NCBI GenBank assembly: GCA_902512585.1
Contig: CABXJW010000002.1
Coordinates: forward strand, 1-59,176
DNA: 59,176 bases
Reading direction: 5' to 3'
Origin: an uncultured Woeseiaceae bacterium
GTDB taxonomy: Bacteria; Pseudomonadota; Gammaproteobacteria; Steroidobacterales; Woeseiaceae
This document shows positions 50,813 to 59,176 of the stretch, one piece after another. Within the stretch, counting starts at the first letter, position 1. Each line of letters begins with the position of its first letter. The notes under the pieces were generated by a model. That model saw only the letters and a list, made by a program, of their open reading frames with translations. It was not told the DNA's origin and did no database searches. The position numbers and the translations under genes were made by a program.

Positions 50813-51958
50813 CTAAATCATCACCTCATTAGGAATATCTCTTAAATTATAATTAGAAGCCATTGATCGAACATAAGCACCAGTATTAGTTATTAAAATA
50901 GTATCTTCCTCATTGGAAAGTGGAAATCTTCTATCATTACCAAGTTTATCTCCAGATTCACAAATAGGGCCAACAATGGAGACTAATTCAGACTTTGGTT
51001 CAAAATATCTCGATAGATTGACAATATCATGAAAAGCATCATATAAAGCCGGTCTGATTAATGTGTTCATCCCAACTTCAACACCAATATAAGATTTCTC
51101 ACCTTTCTTTTTTAACTGGGTTACTTTTGTAAGTATAACACCAGATTCACCAACGAGATATCTACCAGGTTCCAGCCAAAAATCATACTCTGGATATTTT
51201 TTTTTAAGTTTTAAAAGATGAGAATTTAGCAAATCAAGATCAAAAGATGGGTCGCTTGTTTTGTCTCTGATTGGGATACCGCCACCCAAATTTATAATAC
51301 GAACATTGGGTAACTCTAACGAAATCTTAATCAGCTTTTTTGCCGCTTTAATCCAGCTTTCAGAATCTGAAATACCACTCCCACTATGAGTATGAAGACC
51401 AATTATGTTGATCTTATTCTTACTGATAACCTCCTTCAAATTTGATAATTCATCAACTGGTATACCAAATTTAGATAAATCTCCACCTGTGTTTACATAT
51501 GAATGATGGCCATCACCAATATCCAAATCAATTCGTAGGAATATATCTTTTTTGTGAAAAATCTCAGGCCATTTTAACAGGGGATATATGTTATCCACAG
51601 TGACAGAAATATCTCTATTCAAGGCAAATATATAATCATGTTTTGGGGCAAAATTAGGAGTAAAAAGAATTCTTTCTTTATCTAATCCTGGAATTATTGA
51701 GATTAAATGATTGATTTCACCTGGTGATACACATTCAAAACCAACTCCCGTACTTGCTATTATTTTTAATATTTCCGGATTAAAATTTGCTTTCATCGCA
51801 TATAAGATATTTGAGAATGCAGACTGACTTTGAAGATTCTCCGCCTTATCAATTATTGCGTCTTTACAATAAACTAGAGCATTCCCATATTTTAAAGATA
51901 ACTCGAGTAATTGATCTATTCTTCTGGTCCACCAAAAAGGTTCATCAAAATTCTGCAT
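50813..51958 (-). CDS. diaminopimelate decarboxylase-like PLP enzyme (resembles the LysA half of LysC-LysA fusions)
   Basis: ILYAMKANFNPEILKIIASTGVGFECVSPGEINHL; GLHTHSGSGI; INLGGGIPI; LEPGRYLVGESGVI; VGPICESGDKLG. Confidence 0.82.
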   Translation of the reverse strand: MQNFDEPFWWTRRIDQLLELSLKYGNALVYCKDAIIDKAENLQSQSAFSNILYAMKANFNPEILKIIASTGVGFECVSPGEINHLISIIPGLDKERILFTPNFAPKHDYIFALNRDISVTVDNIYPLLKWPEIFHKKDIFLRIDLDIGDGHHSYVNTGGDLSKFGIPVDELSNLKEVISKNKINIIGLHTHSGSGISDSESWIKAAKKLIKISLELPNVRIINLGGGIPIRDKTSDPSFDLDLLNSHLLKLKKKYPEYDFWLEPGRYLVGESGVILTKVTQLKKKGEKSYIGVEVGMNTLIRPALYDAFHDIVNLSRYFEPKSELVSIVGPICESGDKLGNDRRFPLSNEEDTILITNTGAYVRSMASNYNLRDIPNEVMI

Positions 51959-51973
51959 ATCTGTTCACATTTC

Positions 51974-53656
51974 TTACCAGGAAGATGCTTCGGTTACTGC
52001 GCCCTGTGATGCAGAGGTGACAGTTGCTCGATACTTTGCTAATGCACCTCTTGTTATATCGGATTTTGGGCGAATCCATTTTTCTTTTCTTTTGTCAATT
52101 GTGGTTTGCTCAACTAAAAGATCAATACGCTTAGTCTTTGCATCAATACTTATTTGATCGCCATCCTCCACCATTGCTAAAGGACCTCCAACTGCCGCCT
52201 CCGGTGTAACATGGCCAACAACAAATCCATGACTCCCGCCAGAAAATCTACCATCAGTGATTAAAGCTACTTCTGAACCTAATCCCTTACCTATTATAGC
52301 ACCAGTAGGACTTAACATTTCCCTCATACCAGGACCCCCTTTTGGCCCTTCATAACGGATTATAATGACATCACCAGCATGAATTTTATCATTAAGAATT
52401 GCCGCCAGTGCAAGCTCCTCTGAATCAAAGCATCTAGCATTGCCCTTAAAAAATAAACCTTCTTTTCCAGAAATTTTTGCCACAGCACCCTCCGGTGCGA
52501 GATTCCCATAAAGCACGTTTAAATGACTATCTTCTTTAATTGGAGAATTAAAATTCATTATAATTTCCTGATTAGAAGGGTAATCTTCAACATTTCTAAG
52601 ATTTTCCTCTAAAGTCATTCCAGTAACCGTAATACAATCACCATGCAATAGGCCAGCACCCAATAGACGCTTCATTAAAGGCTGTATCCCACCTATTTCA
52701 ATTAAATCAGACATAAGGAACTTGCCACTTGGTTTAACATCAGCCAATACAGGAACTCGTTTACCTATTCTCGTAAAATCTTCCAAACCGATATCAATAT
52801 ACGCCTCTTTTGCCATCGCAATGATATGCAGTACAGCATTGGTCGACCCTCCTAGAGCAATAACAACAGTTATAGCATTTTCAAAAGCTTTTTTAGTCAT
52901 TATGTCTCTAGGTCTAATATCCTTTTCAATCAGATTCATAACAGCTTCACCAGCTTTATGACAATCTATTAATTTATTACTTGAAACTGCTTCTTGAGCT
53001 GAGCTATTACCTAAACTTAAGCCCATAGCTTCAATCGCTGATGCCATAGTATTTGCAGTGTACATACCTCCACAAGCCCCTGGGCCAGGTATCGCAGTTC
53101 GTTCTACTTCAAGTAATTCTTGCTGACTAATTTTACCACTTGAGATTGCTCCAACAGCCTCAAACACTGAAACAATATCACGTTTTTTTGGACCTGGCTT
53201 GATTGTCCCCCCATATACAAAAACCGACGGGCGGTTTAATCTTGCCATTGCCATAGCACATGCAGGCATATTTTTATCACAACCGCCAATCGTCACCAAA
53301 CCATCAAAACCCTGTGCTGCAGTAACAGCCTCAATTGAATCAGCTATTATTTCACGAGAAACTAGAGAATAACGCATTCCTGAGGTACCCATTGTAATAC
53401 CGTCTGAAACCGTAATAGTATTAAAAATTACAGCTTTCGCTCCTGAGCTCTCGACACCATTTGAAGCCTCAATCGCCAATTCATTTAGATGCATATTACA
53501 AGGTGTAATATTACTCCAAGTCGAGGCGATACCAATTTGAGGTAACTTAAAATCACCTTCTTTAAATCCGACCGCCCTAAGCATTGCTCGACTGGGAGCT
53601 TGCTCCACACCATCAACAATTTTCTTAGAATATTTCCGAAGTGATTTTTTTGTCAT
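51974..53656 (-). CDS. ilvD: dihydroxy-acid dehydratase
   Basis: [68 protein letters not shown]. Confidence 0.97.
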   Translation of the reverse strand: MTKKSLRKYSKKIVDGVEQAPSRAMLRAVGFKEGDFKLPQIGIASTWSNITPCNMHLNELAIEASNGVESSGAKAVIFNTITVSDGITMGTSGMRYSLVSREIIADSIEAVTAAQGFDGLVTIGGCDKNMPACAMAMARLNRPSVFVYGGTIKPGPKKRDIVSVFEAVGAISSGKISQQELLEVERTAIPGPGACGGMYTANTMASAIEAMGLSLGNSSAQEAVSSNKLIDCHKAGEAVMNLIEKDIRPRDIMTKKAFENAITVVIALGGSTNAVLHIIAMAKEAYIDIGLEDFTRIGKRVPVLADVKPSGKFLMSDLIEIGGIQPLMKRLLGAGLLHGDCITVTGMTLEENLRNVEDYPSNQEIIMNFNSPIKEDSHLNVLYGNLAPEGAVAKISGKEGLFFKGNARCFDSEELALAAILNDKIHAGDVIIIRYEGPKGGPGMREMLSPTGAIIGKGLGSEVALITDGRFSGGSHGFVVGHVTPEAAVGGPLAMVEDGDQISIDAKTKRIDLLVEQTTIDKRKEKWIRPKSDITRGALAKYRATVTSASQGAVTEASSW

Positions 53657-53758
53657 ATTGTTAGCTCAAAATTATAAACTTATAGATAGTTGTTTATTAT
53701 ATTACAAAAGTGAATAGAATTTATTATCTATATAATGATCTAGAGATGTAACTTTTAT

Positions 53759-55153
53759 CTAAAATATTTTTCCTGGATTCATGATATTTTTTGGATCAAT
53801 AGAAGTTTTTAATGCCTTCATTAGATTGATCTCTATAGTGGATTTGTAAGATAACATGTCTTCTTTTTTTAAGATACCCACCCCATGTTCTGCACAAATA
53901 CTCCCACCAAATTTAATCGCACATTCATATACGATTTTATTGATATCTTTTTTGAAGTGCTTGAACTCCTCAGCTGTCATTGATAATGGCTGGGACACAT
54001 TAAAATGAATATTCCCATCACCTAGGTGACCAAATGCTACAATCCTGGAAGATGGTAAAAAATTTAAAACTTCTCTCTCAGCGTAATTAATGAACGAGAT
54101 AGCATCACCGATTGGTACGGAGATGTCATGCTTTAAGCTCAACCCATGGTGTTTTTGAGCTGCAGATATTGAATCTCTAATTAACCACAATGAATCCTGC
54201 TCTGCTTTATTTTTTGCTATTACAACATCCTCAATAAATCCAAAATTTGTGATACTCATTAAATGACTACTAATTTGATCTAATGATGAATCAGATAACT
54301 CAATTAATAAGTAATATTCATAACTCTTCATAAGAGGGGGTTTTATGTTTGGCAAAAAATCAGTTACAAAATTTAATGCACGTTCAGATATCAGTTCAAA
54401 AGTCTCAATATTATTTTTATATTTTTTTCGTATATTTTTTAAAATAAACTGAATAGCTTCTCCACAATTAACTCCTATGAAAAGAGTTATGATTTCGCCT
54501 GGAACTGGATACAGCTTAATTGATGCTGCAGTAATAATACCTAAAGTTCCCTCCGCACCTATAAATAACTGCTTAATATCATATCCCGAGTTATCTTTTA
54601 TTAGACTTGATATTCCATTCCAAATACTACCATTTGGTAATACCACCTCAAGACCCAGTATTTGCGAGCGAGTTGAACCATATTTAAGCACATTGGTTCC
54701 GCCAGCATTGGTTGAAATATTACCACCAATCTGACAACTTCCAGATGAGGCCATATCAATTGGGAAAATGAAATCATTTTTTGCTACTTCTTCTTGCACA
54801 TTAGTCAATAGGCATCCTGCCTCTAGTTCAATAACCTGATCTTCTATCGAAATTTTTCTTATCTTATTTAATCGCTCCAATGAAATTATAACTTGTGTGC
54901 CTGTATCATCTGGAATTGCACCACCACATAATCCAGTATTACCTCCCTGGGGTACTACTTGGATATTGTTTTTAGCGCAAAACTTCATTATTAAAGATAC
55001 TTCCTTAGTAGAATCAGGAAAAAGTACGATCATCGGATTCCCGATTAATGAATCTCGCCACTCAGTAATATAACCATGCATATCTTCAAGGTTTGTTAGC
55101 CAAGCATCTTTACTGACAAGGCCTTTTAATTTTTTAACAATATCCTCTGACAT
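53759..55153 (-). CDS. FAD-linked oxidase, GlcD/D-2-hydroxyglutarate dehydrogenase-like
   Basis: VVPQGGNTGLCGGAIPDDTGTQVIISLERLNKI; SSGSCQIGGNISTNAGGTNVLKYG; FGHLGDGNIHFNVSQP; ICAEHGVGILK. Confidence 0.88.
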   Translation of the reverse strand: MSEDIVKKLKGLVSKDAWLTNLEDMHGYITEWRDSLIGNPMIVLFPDSTKEVSLIMKFCAKNNIQVVPQGGNTGLCGGAIPDDTGTQVIISLERLNKIRKISIEDQVIELEAGCLLTNVQEEVAKNDFIFPIDMASSGSCQIGGNISTNAGGTNVLKYGSTRSQILGLEVVLPNGSIWNGISSLIKDNSGYDIKQLFIGAEGTLGIITAASIKLYPVPGEIITLFIGVNCGEAIQFILKNIRKKYKNNIETFELISERALNFVTDFLPNIKPPLMKSYEYYLLIELSDSSLDQISSHLMSITNFGFIEDVVIAKNKAEQDSLWLIRDSISAAQKHHGLSLKHDISVPIGDAISFINYAEREVLNFLPSSRIVAFGHLGDGNIHFNVSQPLSMTAEEFKHFKKDINKIVYECAIKFGGSICAEHGVGILKKEDMLSYKSTIEINLMKALKTSIDPKNIMNPGKIF

Positions 55154-55155
55154 AA

Positions 55156-56130
55156 TTATCGCGCAATACTAATATTCTGCTCGTAAGTTAACCAGTCAAT
55201 ATTACTTCCACACAAAATCAAAATAATTGTTTTACCGTCTAACTCTTCTTTTAAGGGGCCTAATAATGCAGCTGTCGAAGTGGCACAAGCTGGCTCAACA
55301 ACAAGATTCATCTCATCAAACAATATACTCATTGCAATACTAATTTCTTTTTCACTAACCAAATGTGATCCATCTATATTTTTTTTACAATATTCAAATG
55401 ATATTGGCATAGCAAATGGTGCAGCTAGGCTATCGGCAATGGTTTCAATATTATCCATGGTCTGTGGTGCATTCTCCTTAAGACTTCGATACATAGTATT
55501 AGCCCCTATTGGTTCAACACCATAGATGCCACATTCAGGAATTTTTTTTCTCACAAAAGATGATAAACCAGAGCACAAACCGCCACCCCCTATTGGTACT
55601 ACAAGTGCATTCATACCTGGATATTGATTACATATTTCATAACCTAATGTTGCGGTTCCATTGACTATACTTTGACCTTCAAATGGATGAATAAAATTAA
55701 GATTTTCACGCTCCTTGATTAGATTAACAATTTCAAATGCATCACCAGAATTCTCTGCGAATACAACCTCTGCTCCTAGTTTTTGGCACGTAGAAACACG
55801 AAATTTATTGGATGACTTAGGCATGACTACTTTAGCTTTCAAACCGAATGATTTAGCGGCATAAGCGACAGCAATAGCGTGATTTCCTGCGCTAACAGCT
55901 ACTACACCACTAGATAGCTCTTCTTTACCAAGGCCCAATATAGATGCGAGAGCACCTCTTAACTTAAAAGTACCTGTATTTTGAAGAAATTCTAATTTTG
56001 CTAATATCTTAGTTCCTCTAGAAAACCTTTTCTCAAGCTCAAAGCATCTCAATAATGGAGTTTTGACCAGATGTCCATCTAAAGCTGTTCTTAATTTCTC
56101 TATATAAGCGATATTTATATCGTCAACCAT
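55156..56130 (-). CDS. threonine/serine dehydratase, short form without an ACT domain
   Basis: KLEFLQNTGTFKLRGALASI PLP-lysine motif; VVAVSAGNHAIAVAYAA; VVPIGGGGLCSG; only 324 aa. Confidence 0.88.
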   Translation of the reverse strand: MVDDINIAYIEKLRTALDGHLVKTPLLRCFELEKRFSRGTKILAKLEFLQNTGTFKLRGALASILGLGKEELSSGVVAVSAGNHAIAVAYAAKSFGLKAKVVMPKSSNKFRVSTCQKLGAEVVFAENSGDAFEIVNLIKERENLNFIHPFEGQSIVNGTATLGYEICNQYPGMNALVVPIGGGGLCSGLSSFVRKKIPECGIYGVEPIGANTMYRSLKENAPQTMDNIETIADSLAAPFAMPISFEYCKKNIDGSHLVSEKEISIAMSILFDEMNLVVEPACATSTAALLGPLKEELDGKTIILILCGSNIDWLTYEQNISIAR

Positions 56131-56180
56131 ATTAAAACTTTATATATTAATTTCTTGATTACCTTACTTAATAATATAAT

Positions 56181-56257
56181 TGGTCGGGACGGAGAGATTT
56201 GAACTCACGACCCCCACAACCCCATTGTGGTGCGCTACCAGGCTGCGCTACGCCCCG
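56181..56257 (-). tRNA. tRNA-Pro(GGG)
   Basis: Reverse complement CGGGGCGTAGCGCAGCCTGGTAGCGCACCACAATGGGGTTGTGGGGGTCGTGAGTTCAAATCTCTCCGTCCCGACCA; anticodon loop ATGGGGT; encoded CCA. Confidence 0.95.
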
Positions 56258-56289
56258 ATTTTATAAATAATCAAGTTTATTAGAATTTA

Positions 56290-56646
56290 TTAGCTACGTA
56301 ATATTTTATAAACTTCTTCGAGCTCTAAACGTAACTGCTTGATAATTTGTTGGCTCTGCGTGATATCAGATTTTGATTCATCACCAGTTAAACGTTGTCT
56401 TGCACCACCGATAGTAAAACCTTCATCATAAAGAAGGCCGCGGATTTGTCTAATTATTATTACATCTTTTCTTTGATAATAGCGCCTATTACCTCTTCGT
56501 TTAACAGGTTTTAGTTGAGGAAACTCTTGCTCCCAGTATCTTAGAACATGCGCTTTAACACCACATAATTCACTCGCTTCACCAATAGTAAAATATCTTT
56601 TTCCAGGTATTGGAGGTAACTCGTTATTATTCGCCGGTTCCAACAT
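56290..56646 (-). CDS. MerR family transcriptional regulator
   Basis: [45 protein letters not shown]. Confidence 0.95.
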   Translation of the reverse strand: MLEPANNNELPPIPGKRYFTIGEASELCGVKAHVLRYWEQEFPQLKPVKRRGNRRYYQRKDVIIIRQIRGLLYDEGFTIGGARQRLTGDESKSDITQSQQIIKQLRLELEEVYKILRS

Positions 56647-56926
56647 ATCCCTCTACTTTATTTTTGAGTTTTTGACCAGGTTTGAAGGTAACAACTCTTC
56701 TTGCTGAAATTGGAATATTTTCACCAGTTTTAGGGTTTCTTCCAGGCCTCTCTTTTTTATCACGTAGATCAAAATTACCATAACCAGATAATTTAACTTG
56801 ATTGCCATTAGCAAGCGCCATTTTAATTTCATCGAAATATAATTCTACAAGCTCACGTGCTTCACGCTTATTAAGTCCCAACTCATTGTATAATGATTCC
56901 GCTATATCTGCTTTTGTAAGTGCCAT
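56627..56926 (-). CDS. ihfA: integration host factor alpha subunit
   Basis: 99 aa; [34 protein letters not shown]...[39 protein letters not shown]; located after pheT. Confidence 0.97.
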   Translation of the reverse strand: MALTKADIAESLYNELGLNKREARELVELYFDEIKMALANGNQVKLSGYGNFDLRDKKERPGRNPKTGENIPISARRVVTFKPGQKLKNKVEGYVGTGE

Positions 56927-56934
56927 TAACTTTA

Positions 56935-59176
56935 TTAATCTCTTAATTTTGCTGAAAAATTAGATTGTAACATCTGAATTACTTTCGAAATAATTTCATC
57001 TGCAACTTCATCTGTAAGGGTGCGTGATTTTTCCTGTAAAATCAAGCCTAAAGCGACACTTTTTCGTCCTTCTTCTATGTTATCGCCTTCATAGATATCA
57101 AATACCTTCACAGATTGAATTATTTTAGTGTTTATAATTTTAATATTATTAATTACTTCTGCGGCACTAGTATCTTTAGATACAACAATCGAGATATCTC
57201 TTCTTATGGATGGATATTTGGATATCGGCTTTGCTGTCACTAGTAAATCCAGAAAAGCTCTCTCTAAATCTAATTCAAATACAAAAACATCACGTTTCAG
57301 TGAATATTTCTTTATTACTCTTGGGTGCACTTTTCCTAGAAATCCAATCGAATTATTATTTAATAATATTTCTGCGGCCTGTCCATTTTGCAATGCTGGG
57401 TGTTCGCATGCAACATACTCATAATTTAAATCAGCAGTACTAATAGGAAGCAATGATTCAATATCACCTTTGATATCGAAAAAACTTATATTTTTTGATT
57501 TTTCGGACCAGTGTTCGTTATTCACTGAGCCTGTGATTAAACCAGCAACTTGAGGAATTTCTTGGTGAGAATCCTTAGTAGCTTTATATATTTTACCAAC
57601 TTCAAATAATCTCACTCTTTCATTTTGTCGTGCTGTATTTCTTGCTGCAGCTTGAAGCAAGCCTGGCCATATTGATCCTCTCATTACAGCAAACTCACTT
57701 GATAGAGGATTTTTGAGTTTTAGATTATTAACTTTATTAGTTATCAATTTATCTAATTTTTCATCAACAAAACTGTAAGTAATGACTTCTTGATAATCCC
57801 TAGCGCATAGTTGATTAGCAATTTTTTCGTTATTTATCAAAGAGAAGTTTGATGTAGTTAATATCTTAGTTGATATTTCTGAGGACTCTTTTATCTTATT
57901 ATATCCAAAAATTCTTGCAATCTCTTCAATCAGGTCGTCCTCGATTTTAAGGTCAAAACGGTAAACTGGTATCTCAACCACCCAATCATTTTTTAATTCT
58001 TTAACTTTAAGATTTAATCGTTTAAGAATTGTTGTAACAATATTAGAGTCTATTTTATCACCAAGAATTCTCTGCAGACGTTTTGCTGTTAACTTGATAA
58101 TTTGTTTTTTTGGTAGAAAATTATCACTCTTAATATCACTAATAACACCAGCATTACCTCCGCAAATACTCAAAAGTAATTGCGTTGCTCTATTTATTGC
58201 TACAACCTGTATCTCTGGATCAACCCCTCTTTCAAATCTTAAAGAAGCGTCAGTATGCATACCGTAGCGCCTAGCAACACCAGCCATTAAGCTAGGTGGC
58301 CAATATGCTGCTTCAAATAGTACAGATATAGTTTGTTGTGATACTGCTGTTGACAAGCCACCCATGACACCAGCCATACCTATTGGACCAGATCTATCTG
58401 AAATCACAATTGTTTGTTGATCCAGAGCAACGTTATTTTCATCCAACAATGTTAATGTTTCATCTTGTTTAGCCATTCTTGGCGACACAGGGCCATTTAT
58501 TTTACCCAAATCATAAGCATGCAAAGGTTGTCCAATCTCTATCATGACAAAATTTGTTACATCCACAATCGGATTAATGGGCCTCAAACCTGACTTTCTC
58601 AGTTTTTCCTTAATCCAAAGCGGTGTAGTAGCTTTGTTATCTATATTTATTATTGATTGAGCGGCAAATCTTGGGCATAACTCTGCGTTATCAACATTTA
58701 TGGGATGCTCAATATCAGAGGTTATTGCGTTTTTAATATCAAAGCTATATTTGATATTTTTATTAGTTGTTCCTGCTAGATCCCTCGCTACTCCTAATAA
58801 AGAAAAGCAATCACCTCGATTTGGGGTCAGATCAAGGTCAATTATATTATCAGGAAGTTTAAGGTACTCCTCCAAGCTCGATCCATTTTTGGCATCGCTT
58901 GGAAGCTCCATAATCCCATCTGATTCTTGACCCAAACCTATTTCAGCTGCGGAACATAGCATTCCATAAGATTCAATATCACGTATTTTTGATTTCTTTA
59001 ACTTCAAACCATTAGGCAATAATTGTCCTGGAAGAGCTAGAACAGACTTTAAGCCCTTACTGACATTCGGTGCACCGCAAACTATATTATAGTTATTTTT
59101 ACCATCAGTTGTAACCTGACACACATTCAATCTATCTGCATTAGGGTGTTTCTCAAATGATTTAATTTCAGCTACT
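56935..59176 (-). CDS. pheT: phenylalanyl-tRNA synthetase beta subunit (5' truncated by window edge)
   Basis: [54 protein letters not shown]-terminal [12 protein letters not shown]; frame is open through the window end. Confidence 0.97.
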   Translation of the reverse strand, partial: VAEIKSFEKHPNADRLNVCQVTTDGKNNYNIVCGAPNVSKGLKSVLALPGQLLPNGLKLKKSKIRDIESYGMLCSAAEIGLGQESDGIMELPSDAKNGSSLEEYLKLPDNIIDLDLTPNRGDCFSLLGVARDLAGTTNKNIKYSFDIKNAITSDIEHPINVDNAELCPRFAAQSIINIDNKATTPLWIKEKLRKSGLRPINPIVDVTNFVMIEIGQPLHAYDLGKINGPVSPRMAKQDETLTLLDENNVALDQQTIVISDRSGPIGMAGVMGGLSTAVSQQTISVLFEAAYWPPSLMAGVARRYGMHTDASLRFERGVDPEIQVVAINRATQLLLSICGGNAGVISDIKSDNFLPKKQIIKLTAKRLQRILGDKIDSNIVTTILKRLNLKVKELKNDWVVEIPVYRFDLKIEDDLIEEIARIFGYNKIKESSEISTKILTTSNFSLINNEKIANQLCARDYQEVITYSFVDEKLDKLITNKVNNLKLKNPLSSEFAVMRGSIWPGLLQAAARNTARQNERVRLFEVGKIYKATKDSHQEIPQVAGLITGSVNNEHWSEKSKNISFFDIKGDIESLLPISTADLNYEYVACEHPALQNGQAAEILLNNNSIGFLGKVHPRVIKKYSLKRDVFVFELDLERAFLDLLVTAKPISKYPSIRRDISIVVSKDTSAAEVINNIKIINTKIIQSVKVFDIYEGDNIEEGRKSVALGLILQEKSRTLTDEVADEIISKVIQMLQSNFSAKLRD

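Noticed and set aside
1-59176. CRISPR array, prophage, transposon or defence island
   Set aside because: No regularly spaced repeats, integrases, transposases, phage structural genes or recognisable defence genes found by reading; AddAB-like genes are better explained as recombination repair.

Overview
AT-rich chromosomal window, most consistent with a marine gammaproteobacterium (inference from gene content and synteny). No rRNA, CRISPR array, transposase or prophage was recognised. Left (1-13 kb): a co-directional minus-strand accessory cluster with a TonB-dependent receptor, Baeyer-Villiger-type monooxygenase, alpha/beta hydrolase, SDR, SMP-30-like lactonase, a lipoprotein combining cadherin-like, HExxH zincin and cupredoxin parts, and a phenol-hydroxylase-type FAD monooxygenase. 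Middle: GDPD, multifunctional beta-oxidation protein, fabD-fabG-acpP/mltG-tmk-holB, the pseudopilin and assembly half of a type II secretion system (gspGHIJKLMN), AddAB-like recombination helicase/nuclease genes, a CaiB-type CoA transferase, a sulfurtransferase, etfBA, a peroxiredoxin, a ferredoxin and a TtpC-type TonB/ExbB/ExbD/TPR energy-transduction cluster. Right: a branched-chain amino acid region (ilvC-ilvE-leuC-leuD-leuB-hisC on plus; lysA-like, ilvD, D2HGDH-like, ilvA-like on minus), then tRNA-Pro(GGG), a MerR regulator, ihfA and partial pheT. The strongest non-annotated signal is an apparent translation-coupled transcription attenuator upstream of ilvC: a 33-aa leader peptide with five consecutive Leu codons, followed by a GC-rich hairpin and a T8 tract.
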